This document shows, piece after piece, positions 1 to 6,573 of a DNA stretch of 7,360 nt. A program made the translations under genes and the position numbers. Origin of the DNA: Acidobacteriota bacterium (GTDB lineage: Bacteria; Acidobacteriota; Terriglobia; Bryobacterales; Bryobacteraceae); NCBI GenBank assembly GCA_947505565.1, contig CANNLB010000109.1, positions 1-7,360 on the forward strand, read 5' to 3'. Within the stretch, counting starts at the first letter, position 1. Each line of letters opens with the position of its first letter. The notes beneath the pieces were generated by a model. The model searched no databases. It was not told the origin of the DNA and worked only from the letters and a program-made list of their open reading frames with translations.

Positions 1-1602
1 GTCCGCGGCAAGCATACTGTGCAGACCGGCGCCGACCTCACCCGCAACCGCAGCAACAACCGCACCGATTCCAACGCCCGCGGTACCTTCACCTTCTCCG
101 GCCTCGGCACCAGTCGGGTGGATGCCTCCGGCGCCCCCGCCGCCGCCACCGGCTATGACTTCGCCGACTTCCTCCTCGGCCGCCCCCAGTCTTCCTCCCT
201 TCGCTTCGGCTCGCCCGCCAACTACTATCGCAGCACCAACTACTCCGCCTTCGTACAGGACGAATGGAAGGCCCGCTCGAATCTGAGTTTCAACATCGGC
301 CTCCGCTACGAGCTTTTCGGTCCCTATTACGAGCGTTACGACCGCCTCGCGAATCTTGACTTTGCGTCCGGCCTAACCGCCGTAGCCGCCGTCACCCCGG
401 CCAAAGCGGGCCCCTTCAGCGGCCAGTTTCCCCGCGCCCTCGTCGACGCCGACAACAATAACTTCGGCCCCCGCATCGGCCTCGCCTGGAAACCCTCCGG
501 CCAGGGCCGCTTCACCGTTCGCGCCGGCTACGGCTGGTATTACAACGGCAACGTCTATCAGAACTTCGCGACGCGCCTGGCTTCTCAACCTCCCTTCGCC
601 CAAACCGGCACCGTCCAGTCCACCGTCGCCCGTCCCTTAACTCTAGCCAACGGCTTCGCCCAAACTCCCTCCCAAAGCATCCAAAACACCTTCGCCGTCG
701 ACCGCTCCTACCGCGTCGCCTACGCCCAAACCTGGAACCTCTCGATCCAACGGGACCTCTTCCGCTCCTACGTTCTCGAAGTCGTCTACCTCGCCACCAA
801 AGGCACCCGCCTCGACATGCAGCGCTCCCCCAACCGCTCCGCTCCCGGCTCCCAACTCGACGCCGAAGCCCGCCGCCTCATTGGCAACGCCGTCGGCTTT
901 ACCCTCGATTCCGCTGAAGCCAACTCCATCTACCACTCCGCCCAAGTCCGCCTCACCCGTCGGTTTACGAAGGGCATCTCCGGCTCCGCCCAATACAGCT
1001 GGGGCAAGTCCCTCGATAACGCCAGTTCCATCGGCGGAGGCGGCGGCACCGTCGCTCAGGACGATCGCAACCTCGCCAACGAACGCGGCCTCTCCAGCTT
1101 CGACATCCGCCACAACTTCAACAGCAGCTTCGTCTATGCGCCCATTAAACGCAACAAATGGATGAAGGATTGGTCCTTCACCGGCAACATCCTTATGCGC
1201 ACCGGCACCCCGCTCACCGCCCGCGTCCTCGGCAATCTCTCCGATTCCTCCGGCACCGGCGTCATCGGCGCCGGCCGTGCCGATGCCACCGGCCAATCCG
1301 TCACCGCCGGCGACGGCTTCTTCAATCTCGCCGCCTTCACCCTCCCTCCCTCCGGCCGCTTCGGCAACGCCGCCCGCAACGTCATCCCCGGTCCCGGCCT
1401 GTTTACGATCAACGCCGGCCTAGGCCGTTCGTTCCCTCTCTCCGAACGCCGCCGCCTGGAAATCCGCTCCGAATCCACCAATCTCACCAATCACCCGGTT
1501 TATTCCAACCTCGGCACCACCGTCAACGCCTCCAACTACGGCCTCCCCCTCGCTGTCGCGAACATGCGGACCGTCAATCTCCAAATTCGCCTCCGCTTCT
1601 AG
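1..1602 (+). CDS. TonB-dependent receptor, Oar-like, C-terminal part (5' end outside window)
   Basis: This is the beta-barrel portion of an outer-membrane TonB-dependent transporter. The frame is open from base 1 (VRGKHTVQTGADLTR...), so the GTG at 19 is internal and the true start lies upstream. The fragment is 533 residues; Oar-like receptors usually run to about 1000-1200, so roughly half is missing. Landmarks seen are FADFLLG (54-60), the barrel motif FVQDEW followed by an LRYE strand (84-89 and just after), an ERGLSSFDIRHNF block (361-373) typical of the acidobacterial Oar-like group, and alternating aromatic/hydrophobic strands ending in NLQIRLRF (526-533). The terminal Phe is the usual outer-membrane barrel insertion signal. 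Family knowledge predicts energised import of a bulky ligand or a role in surface adhesion; the ligand cannot be read from sequence. The VWFA-related gene follows after two bases, so the two are very likely co-transcribed. Confidence 0.93.
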   Translation, partial: VRGKHTVQTGADLTRNRSNNRTDSNARGTFTFSGLGTSRVDASGAPAAATGYDFADFLLGRPQSSSLRFGSPANYYRSTNYSAFVQDEWKARSNLSFNIGLRYELFGPYYERYDRLANLDFASGLTAVAAVTPAKAGPFSGQFPRALVDADNNNFGPRIGLAWKPSGQGRFTVRAGYGWYYNGNVYQNFATRLASQPPFAQTGTVQSTVARPLTLANGFAQTPSQSIQNTFAVDRSYRVAYAQTWNLSIQRDLFRSYVLEVVYLATKGTRLDMQRSPNRSAPGSQLDAEARRLIGNAVGFTLDSAEANSIYHSAQVRLTRRFTKGISGSAQYSWGKSLDNASSIGGGGGTVAQDDRNLANERGLSSFDIRHNFNSSFVYAPIKRNKWMKDWSFTGNILMRTGTPLTARVLGNLSDSSGTGVIGAGRADATGQSVTAGDGFFNLAAFTLPPSGRFGNAARNVIPGPGLFTINAGLGRSFPLSERRRLEIRSESTNLTNHPVYSNLGTTVNASNYGLPLAVANMRTVNLQIRLRF

Positions 1603-1604
1603 CC

Positions 1605-3530
1605 ATGCGCCCCTTCACTCTCCTCCTCGCCGTCTCCCTTCTGGCTCAAGAGCCTCGCGATCCTGGCCTCGCTACCTTCTCCAGCTCCTCCAGCCTCGTC
1701 ATAGTGAACGTCTCTCTCAAAGGTCGCGAAGACCTCAAAAAGTCCGATTTCAACATCTTCGAAGACGGCAAGCCCCAGGAAATCTCCGTCTTTGAATTCC
1801 AAAAGCTAGTCTCCCGCCCCCTCCCCGCCGTCCCGATCCCTCCGCCCGCTCCGCTCGTCCCTAGCGACGAACCGCCGCCCCCGCGCCCGTCTTTTAAAGA
1901 CCGTCGCCTCCTCGTCCTCTTCTTTGACTTCTCCTCCATGCCCTCCGCGGACCAGATCCGCACCCAGGAAGCGGCTGCCAAGTTTCTCTCGACGCAGCTC
2001 ACCACCGTCGACGCCGTCGCCATTTACATCTTCGCGAATAAACTCAAGAAGGTTCTCGATTTCACCGACGATCGCAACGCTCTTCTGGCTGCCGTCCAGT
2101 CCTTCGGTGCCGTCGATTCCATCGATACCACCGACGTCGACCCCGACGACGACTCCTTCCAACTCGATGAAACCGAATTCGCCGTCTTCAATACCGACCG
2201 CAAACTCGCCGCCCTCGAAGACCTCGCCAAGGAACTCGCCGAAATCCCGGAGAAAAAGGCCGTCGTCTATTTTGCCAGCGGAGTCCCCAAAACCGGCCTC
2301 GAAAACCAATCCCAACTCGCCGCCACCACCAATGCCGCTGTCCGCGCCAGTCTCAGGTTCTACCCCGTAGACGCCCGGGGCCTCGTCGCCTCCGCCCCCG
2401 CCGGTGACGCCTCCGTCGCCTCCCCACGCGGTACCGGCGTCTTCTCCGGCCAGTCCCAGCGCCAGAAACGCGACAAAAACGCCGACTCCCAGGAAACCCT
2501 CTTCACCCTCGCTAACGATACCGGCGGCAAAGCCCTCCTCGATTCCAACGACCTCTCCCTCGGCATCCGCCAAGCGCAAAAGGACGTCGAAAGCTACTAT
2601 ATCCTCGGCTACTACTCCTCGAATGAGGCCAAAGACGGCCGCTTCCGCAAGATCAAAGTCGAAACCACCGCCCTCAAAGCCAAGCTCGAATACCGCCCCG
2701 GCTACTACGCCGACAAGGTCTGGGCCAAGCTCAACGACGCCGAGCGCGAAAAGCAACTCGTCGACGCCCTCCAACTCGGTAACCCGGTTACCGACCTCCC
2801 CATGGCCGTCCAACTCCTCTATTTCCGCACCGCCGCCAACCGGTACTTCGTCCCCCTCGCTGTCAAAATCCCCGGCTCCAGCCTTGCTCCCCAAACCGAA
2901 CTCGACTTCATCGGCAGCGTCAAGGATCTGAAAGGTCGCACCGTCTCCGCCCTTCGAGACACTCTCAAGCTCAAAGCCGAACTCGGCGGTCGCAGCCTGC
3001 TCTACGACGCCGGCTTCTCCCTCGGCCCCGGTGAATACCGCGTCAAAGTCCTCGCCCGCGAAAACTCCAAAGGCAGCATGGGCACCTTTGAAACGCGCCT
3101 CGTCATCCCCAATCTCGACTCCGGCCCCGCCGCTCCCGTCTCCAGCCTCGTCCTCGCCACCCAACGCACCCCCTTCGTCGCTCCCAAGAAAGAACGCAAA
3201 CTCCAGGATCTCCACCCCCTCGTCGCCGACGGCCAAAAACTGCTCCCCTCGGTCACCAACGCCTTCCGCCGCTCCCAAACCCTTCGCGCCTTCGCCGAAG
3301 TCTACTCCCCCTCCACCACCTCACTCGCCATCTACCGCGGCAACCGCAAAGTCTTCGAGTCCGCTCCCAAGCAGTCCCAAAAAGCGGTTGAGTTCGCCCT
3401 CCCCCTCGCCAGGCTTCTCCCCGGCGAATACACCGCTCAACTCAACGTTATCGCCCCGACCACCCAGAAATTCGCCTTCGCCCGGGAACGATTTATCATT
3501 CTCCCTCCCGTCGTCAAGCCCACTCCCTAA
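1605..3530 (+). CDS. Secreted VWFA-related acidobacterial domain protein
   Basis: The 641-residue product matches the acidobacterial VWFA-related family (TIGR03436 type). It starts with a short signal peptide, MRPFTLLLAVSLLA, probably cleaved before Gln15. Next comes the N-terminal module with the hallmark DFNIFEDGKPQEISVFEF, then a proline-rich linker (about 73-98). The von Willebrand A-like domain begins with RRLLVLFFDFSSM (D108, S110) and continues through EKKAVVYFASG (216-226). The family signature ESYYILGYYSS (329-339) and YRPGYYAD (363-370) follow. Residues 380-641 look beta-rich, without a motif I can name. Position 112 of the metal site is Met where classical DxSxS has Ser, and residues 171-191 form an acidic insert. 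The ATG at 1605 is chosen because the signal peptide begins there; the same frame is open upstream to 1158 but only as low-complexity Arg/His/Pro shadow. There is no Shine-Dalgarno, so translation is probably coupled to the receptor stop. Family proteins are thought to be extracytoplasmic binding proteins; partner unknown. Confidence 0.92.
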   Translation: MRPFTLLLAVSLLAQEPRDPGLATFSSSSSLVIVNVSLKGREDLKKSDFNIFEDGKPQEISVFEFQKLVSRPLPAVPIPPPAPLVPSDEPPPPRPSFKDRRLLVLFFDFSSMPSADQIRTQEAAAKFLSTQLTTVDAVAIYIFANKLKKVLDFTDDRNALLAAVQSFGAVDSIDTTDVDPDDDSFQLDETEFAVFNTDRKLAALEDLAKELAEIPEKKAVVYFASGVPKTGLENQSQLAATTNAAVRASLRFYPVDARGLVASAPAGDASVASPRGTGVFSGQSQRQKRDKNADSQETLFTLANDTGGKALLDSNDLSLGIRQAQKDVESYYILGYYSSNEAKDGRFRKIKVETTALKAKLEYRPGYYADKVWAKLNDAEREKQLVDALQLGNPVTDLPMAVQLLYFRTAANRYFVPLAVKIPGSSLAPQTELDFIGSVKDLKGRTVSALRDTLKLKAELGGRSLLYDAGFSLGPGEYRVKVLARENSKGSMGTFETRLVIPNLDSGPAAPVSSLVLATQRTPFVAPKKERKLQDLHPLVADGQKLLPSVTNAFRRSQTLRAFAEVYSPSTTSLAIYRGNRKVFESAPKQSQKAVEFALPLARLLPGEYTAQLNVIAPTTQKFAFARERFIILPPVVKPTP

Positions 3531-3544
3531 TTTGCCTTCGCCTC

Positions 3545-3553
3545 TGGTATAAT
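3545..3553 (+). promoter_or_regulatory. Extended -10 promoter (TGGTATAAT)
   Basis: TGnTATAAT is a perfect extended -10 element of the housekeeping sigma factor, 15 bases after the VWFA stop in an AT-rich patch. There is no good -35 at 17 bases upstream, which extended -10 promoters tolerate. Transcription would start near 3560 and run into the lysozyme-like gene with a leader of roughly 170 bases. It separates that gene from the receptor-VWFA unit. Confidence 0.6.
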
Positions 3554-3574
3554 TAAAGATTGTAACTGTCCCTA

Positions 3575-3712
3575 GTGGAGCTAATACTCCCGGGCTTTCT
3601 TTCTCCTCCACAAATCACGAGTGAGAGCAGAATCACCGCCGGTGGCCCGTCTCGAGTATCGAACGGCTGCTTCCTTTCTTCGACGAAGGTGCCCGCACTT
3701 CTGGCTTTCGTC
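3575..3712 (+). promoter_or_regulatory. Structured 5' leader, candidate cis-regulatory RNA
   Basis: This stretch between the extended -10 and the start at 3734 can form several stems. ATACTC (3584-3589) and CGGGC (3591-3595) pair with GAGTAT (3654-3659) and GCCCG (3645-3649), a long-range stem with an internal bulge. CACC-GCC-GGTG (3634-3644) is a hairpin inside it. GTGGAG (3575-3580) pairs fully with CTCCAC (3606-3611), which crosses the long-range stem and so would be either a pseudoknot or an alternative fold. GACGAAGG (3682-3689) pairs with CTTTCGTC (3705-3712), with one G-U pair, nine bases before the Shine-Dalgarno. I could not match it to a riboswitch class I know. Stem pairing is seen; regulatory function is inference. 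Confidence 0.35.
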
Positions 3713-3720
3713 AAAAATAA

Positions 3721-3724
3721 GAGG
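3721..3724 (+). promoter_or_regulatory. Ribosome binding site deciding a TTG start
   Basis: GAGG in the context AAGAGG lies nine bases before TTG 3734. It is the only Shine-Dalgarno-like motif near any in-frame start of the lysozyme-like gene, and it selects the TTG over the upstream GTG codons at 3575 and 3689. Confidence 0.65.
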
Positions 3725-3733
3725 TTTTATCGT

Positions 3734-4210
3734 TTGAAGCGTTGGATTACTAAAGGTCTCGTCTTGCTTGCCGTTTCCTTTGCCCCCCCCACAGAGATCA
3801 AAAGTGAGGAACAGAAAGGCTTTACGGCCTCCTCCGACCGTCGGCTCCTCCGCATCAAAACGTTCTTCCTTAAGCGGGTCTGCCCCGCTCACGAGTACGC
3901 CGCGGAGTTCCTCATCGCCTCCGACAGGCAGAAGCTCGATTGGAAGCTCCTCCCCTCCATCGCTTTCCTGGAAAGCACAGGAGGGAAGGTCTTCTCGAAT
4001 AATAATATCTTCGGCTGGGACTCCTGTCGCCACCGCTTCCCGTCCGTCATTGCAGGCATCCACACCGTCGCCGACCATCTGGCCAACTCGCCCCTATACC
4101 GCGGCAAGTCCATCGACGAAAAGCTGAAAACCTATAACTCACTGCCCCACTATCGGATCGCCGTCAACAAAGTTATGGCGCAACTCGAAATAGAACTGAT
4201 CCCAAACTAG
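3734..4210 (+). CDS. Exported lysozyme-fold / glucosaminidase-like peptidoglycan hydrolase
   Basis: The product is 158 residues from the TTG start. A basic N-terminus (KRWITK) and a hydrophobic stretch GLVLLAVSFA (8-17) act as signal peptide or membrane anchor; Pro at 18 disfavours cleavage right after Ala17. The domain spans about 50-155. LDWKLLPSIAFLESTGGK (68-85) carries the likely catalytic Glu80, NNNIFGW (89-95) is the family's 'NNxFG' block, and SPLYRGKSIDEKLKTYN (119-135) matches the C-terminal 'YRGKS..EKL..YN' pattern of lysozyme-like and glucosaminidase proteins. Predicted role: cleavage of glycan strands in peptidoglycan outside the cytoplasm. Cys50 and Cys98 could form a disulfide after export. 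The frame is open back to 3575, but that part is not protein-like. The gene has its own promoter at 3545-3553, and its TAG overlaps the stop of the minus-strand gene. Muramidase and glucosaminidase activity cannot be told apart here. Confidence 0.8.
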   Translation: MKRWITKGLVLLAVSFAPPTEIKSEEQKGFTASSDRRLLRIKTFFLKRVCPAHEYAAEFLIASDRQKLDWKLLPSIAFLESTGGKVFSNNNIFGWDSCRHRFPSVIAGIHTVADHLANSPLYRGKSIDEKLKTYNSLPHYRIAVNKVMAQLEIELIPN

Positions 4211-4353
4211 CCCACTACGCGAATTCCGTAGTAAAGCCCGCCAAACACCAGCACGCTGGCCGCCGCTACCACCAACCAAACCACCAACCGTTCGGACGTC
4301 GAACTCGCGGACTTGGCGTCCTTCCGCATCGTCTCGTCAAGGCTATCAAACAT
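4207..4353 (-). CDS. Small single-pass membrane protein (48 residues), function unknown
   Basis: Reading the minus strand from the ATG at 4353 gives 48 codons and a TAG (complement of 4207-4209). The product begins MFDSLDETMRKDAKS, with a charged and polar N-terminal segment of about 22 residues. One transmembrane helix follows from about Leu23 to Ile44 (LVVWLVVAAASVLVFGG, then LYYGI), with a four-residue tail RVVG. Support for it being real: a consensus AGGAGG six bases upstream, a conventional ATG, and a coherent charged-head plus membrane-helix layout. The charge pattern does not settle orientation. It sits tail to tail with the lysozyme-like gene and head to head with the M3 peptidase gene. 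I recognise no named family. It could be a small accessory subunit or an envelope micropeptide; that is speculation. Confidence 0.72.
   Translation of the reverse strand: MFDSLDETMRKDAKSASSTSERLVVWLVVAAASVLVFGGLYYGIRVVG
4214..4232. other. Hairpin just past the convergent stops
   Basis: ACTACG (4214-4219) pairs with CGTAGT (4227-4232) around a seven-base loop containing GAATTC. It begins three bases after the stop of the lysozyme-like gene and lies within the last codons of the minus-strand gene. There is no T-run on either side, so it is not a convincing intrinsic terminator. It could still stabilise the 3' end of the plus-strand message. Confidence 0.25.
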
Positions 4354-4359
4354 GGGAAA

Positions 4360-4365
4360 CCTCCT
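4360..4365 (-). promoter_or_regulatory. Strong ribosome binding site of the 48-residue gene
   Basis: The plus strand reads CCTCCT, which is AGGAGG on the minus strand, six bases before the ATG at 4353. This is the best Shine-Dalgarno in the window; the larger genes have weak ones or none. Confidence 0.75.
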
Positions 4366-4478
4366 GTACTTTGCCTGTATGAGTAAATAGGCCGTAGAAG
4401 AGAATGGGAGTACCCGGAGCTTCCTAAGCAGGATGTTACACCCAAATCGCCTCGCCGCAGCATCTTTATTTCACTACA

Positions 4479-6530
4479 ATGAAGCTGATGCGAACCACGC
4501 TCCTCCTGTCCCTCCTCGCCTTACCTGGCTTCTCCAATCCGCTCCTCCAATACACCGTCCCCCTTCCCTGGGACCAGATCAAGTCGGAACACGTCGTCCC
4601 CGCCGTTCAGCATCACCTGAAACAGGCCGAAGCCCGTCGCCTGGCGTTCCTCGCCCAAACCGACTCCCCCACTTGGGCTAACTCCATCGTCGCCCGCGAC
4701 CTCATCGCCGAAGATCTCCAACGCACCTTCTCCCTCATCACCCATCTCAACGGCGTCAACTCCTCGCCCGCCCTCCGCAAAGAGTTCAACGTCGCCCAAC
4801 CGCTTGTCAACCGCTTCCTTTCGGCGCTCGCGCTCGACCCCGCCATCTACGCCCGCGTCAAAGCTTACGCCGCCACCCCGGAAGCCATAGCCCTCACCGG
4901 CCCCCACCAACGCTATCTGGTCGTCACCCTCGATGATTATCGCCGCTCCGGCGTCTCCCTCTCCCCCGCCGATCGCGCCAAAGTCCTCGAACTTCGCCAA
5001 GAGCTCTCGAAGCTCCAAACCCAGTACGCCCAAAATTCGCTCGACAGCCTGAACGCTGTCGAGCTTCTCGTCGCTGACGAAGCCGACCTTGCCGGCCTCC
5101 CCCTACCCGCCAAACAAGCCGCCGCCGCCAGCGCCAAAAGCAGAGGCATCTCGGGCTACCGCTTCACCCTCCAAGCGCCCAGCTACACCCCTGTCATGGC
5201 GTACTCCGAAAATGCAGCCCTCCGCGAAAAACTCTACCGCGCCCAAACCTCCATCGCCTCCCGCCCCCCCTATGACAACCGCCCGCTCGTCACCCGCACC
5301 CTGGAACTCCGCCGCCAGCTCGCCAAACTCCTCGGCTACGCCAACTTCGCCGACTACCAAACCGAACTCCGCATGGCCAAAACCGGCCAGAAAGTCAAAG
5401 ACTTCCTCGGCGACCTCGAAGCCAAAACCCGCCCCTTCTTCGAAGCCGAAAAGGCGACGCTGCTGAAGTCCGCCCCCGATCGCCATGGCTGGGACACCGC
5501 CTTCTACACCCAGAAACTCCGCCAGGAAAAATTCCAGTTCGGCTCCGAAGAACTCCGCCCCTACTTCGAACTCGATCGCACCCTCACCGGCATGTTCGCC
5601 CTCGTCAAACAGCTCTACGGTATCCGTGTGACGGAGCTCAAAAACGTCCCCGTCTGGCACCCGCTGGTCCGTGCCTACCGCATCGACGACGAATCCGGAA
5701 CCGCCCTCGCAACCTTCTATGCCGACTTCTTCCCCCGCGAATCCAAACGCTCTGGCGCCTGGATGAACCAGCTATTGGTTGGCGAAAAGGGGGCCCCGCA
5801 CATTGGCCTCATCGTTCTGAATGCCACGCCACCCAACGCCGCCGGCAAGGCCCTGCTCCTGCACCGCGAAGTTTCCACCCTCTATCACGAGTTCGGCCAT
5901 CTCCTCCATCTCGCCCTCTCCGCCGGCCCCCTCCGCCGCCTCAACGGTACCTCCGTCGCTTGGGACTTCGTCGAACTCCCCTCCCAGCTCATGGAAAACT
6001 TCACTTGGGAAAAGGACGTCCTGAAGACCTTCGCCGTCCACGACGAAACCGGCGAACCCCTCCCCGACGCCCTCTTCAAGAAAATGACCGACGCCCGCAA
6101 CTTCGGAGCCGGTTCCTCCCAGATGGGCCAACTCAGTCGCGGCACCCTTGATATCCTCCTCCATACCGACTACCAGCCCAACGCCGATTACGGCACCCCC
6201 GACGCCTACGGCCGCCAGCTCGTCCAGCGCTTCTCCGCCGCCAAAATCGAACCCGAGGAATGCCCCGTCTGTAACTTCTCCCATATCTTCGCCGGCGGTT
6301 ACGCGGCCGGCTATTACTCTTATAAATGGGCCGAAGTCCTCGACGCCGACGCCTTCACCAAGTTCAAATCGAGCGGCGTCATCAGCCGCGAAATCGGCGA
6401 CCAGTTCCGCCGCGACGTCCTCTCCCAAGGCAACAGTCAACCCGCCGAAACCCTCTTTCAAAATTTCATGGGTCGTAAGCCCGACCCCGGCGCTTTACTC
6501 CGCCGTAATGGACTTGTCAAAAAGAACTGA
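4479..6530 (+). CDS. Exported M3-family zinc oligopeptidase (thimet oligopeptidase / OpdA / Dcp type)
   Basis: This zinc metallopeptidase should cleave short peptides. Its 683 residues match the full length of the M3A family (about 680-690). The metal site is complete: H470-E471-F472-G473-H474, with the third ligand E499 in WDFVELPSQLMEN, the same 29-residue spacing from the first His as in thimet oligopeptidase. The substrate-binding block near the C-terminus, HIFAGGYAAGYYSYKW (602-617), keeps the conserved His and Tyr residues. The N-terminal segment PLPWDQIKSEHVVPAV is typical of the OpdA/Dcp branch. Residues 1-19 (MKLMRTTLLLSLLALPGFS) form a clear signal peptide, so it probably works in the periplasm, whereas E. 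coli OpdA and Dcp are cytosolic. No Shine-Dalgarno precedes ATG 4479; ATG 4488 is a possible alternative that keeps the signal peptide. An Oar-like receptor gene follows 43 bases after the stop. Dipeptidyl or endopeptidase specificity cannot be assigned. Confidence 0.95.
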   Translation: MKLMRTTLLLSLLALPGFSNPLLQYTVPLPWDQIKSEHVVPAVQHHLKQAEARRLAFLAQTDSPTWANSIVARDLIAEDLQRTFSLITHLNGVNSSPALRKEFNVAQPLVNRFLSALALDPAIYARVKAYAATPEAIALTGPHQRYLVVTLDDYRRSGVSLSPADRAKVLELRQELSKLQTQYAQNSLDSLNAVELLVADEADLAGLPLPAKQAAAASAKSRGISGYRFTLQAPSYTPVMAYSENAALREKLYRAQTSIASRPPYDNRPLVTRTLELRRQLAKLLGYANFADYQTELRMAKTGQKVKDFLGDLEAKTRPFFEAEKATLLKSAPDRHGWDTAFYTQKLRQEKFQFGSEELRPYFELDRTLTGMFALVKQLYGIRVTELKNVPVWHPLVRAYRIDDESGTALATFYADFFPRESKRSGAWMNQLLVGEKGAPHIGLIVLNATPPNAAGKALLLHREVSTLYHEFGHLLHLALSAGPLRRLNGTSVAWDFVELPSQLMENFTWEKDVLKTFAVHDETGEPLPDALFKKMTDARNFGAGSSQMGQLSRGTLDILLHTDYQPNADYGTPDAYGRQLVQRFSAAKIEPEECPVCNFSHIFAGGYAAGYYSYKWAEVLDADAFTKFKSSGVISREIGDQFRRDVLSQGNSQPAETLFQNFMGRKPDPGALLRRNGLVKKN

Positions 6531-6541
6531 TATTCTATCTT
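6514..6541 (+). promoter_or_regulatory. Putative sigma70-type promoter for the second receptor
   Basis: TTGTCA (6514-6519, five of six consensus bases) is separated by 16 bases from TATCTT (6536-6541, four of six). Transcription would start near 6548, about 25 bases before the ATG. The -35 lies in the last codons of the peptidase gene. Local base content turns AT-rich here. Read-through from the peptidase gene remains possible, since no terminator is visible. Confidence 0.4.
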
Positions 6542-6557
6542 CAAATCGGTTCGTAAC

Positions 6558-6563
6558 AGAGGT
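6558..6563 (+). promoter_or_regulatory. Ribosome binding site of the second receptor
   Basis: AGAGGT, with core GAGG at 6559-6562, lies 11 bases before ATG 6574. The spacing is at the long end of the useful range. It supports ATG 6574, which also begins a good signal peptide. Confidence 0.5.
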
Positions 6564-6573
6564 CTAGTATTTC

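Noticed and set aside
643..1296. A 217-codon minus-strand frame opposite the left receptor
   Set aside because: It has the same low-complexity G/A/E/V composition, no ribosome binding site and no recognisable motif. It is a shadow of the receptor gene.
1158..1604. Upstream in-frame extension of the VWFA-related gene
   Set aside because: It is Arg/His/Pro-rich shadow of the receptor's other frame. A proper signal peptide begins at 1605.
1806..3278. A 490-codon open frame on the minus strand opposite the VWFA-related gene
   Set aside because: Its sequence is a monotonous Gly/Glu/Val/Ala/Asp mix, as expected when the sense strand has C at most third positions. The sense gene has clear domains, so this is a shadow.
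3575..3600. Resemblance of AGCTAATACTCCCGGGC to the 3' end of ydaO-type c-di-AMP riboswitches
   Set aside because: The rest of the ydaO core (GGGG-U-AAUC and upstream motifs) is absent, and the upstream sequence is the end of the VWFA gene. The similarity is short and probably chance.
3575..3733. Coding extension of the lysozyme-like gene from GTG 3575 or GTG 3689
   Set aside because: The extra residues resemble no protein and would bury the signal peptide. Neither GTG has a Shine-Dalgarno, whereas TTG 3734 has GAGG at nine bases.
4266..4463. A 65-codon minus-strand frame over the same region as the 48-residue gene
   Set aside because: It lacks a ribosome binding site and has no coherent hydrophobic helix. 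The other frame has AGGAGG, ATG and a clean membrane segment.
5772..6461. A 229-codon minus-strand frame opposite the M3 peptidase
   Set aside because: It lies over the conserved zinc-site region of the peptidase and has the G/E/A/V composition of an antisense shadow.
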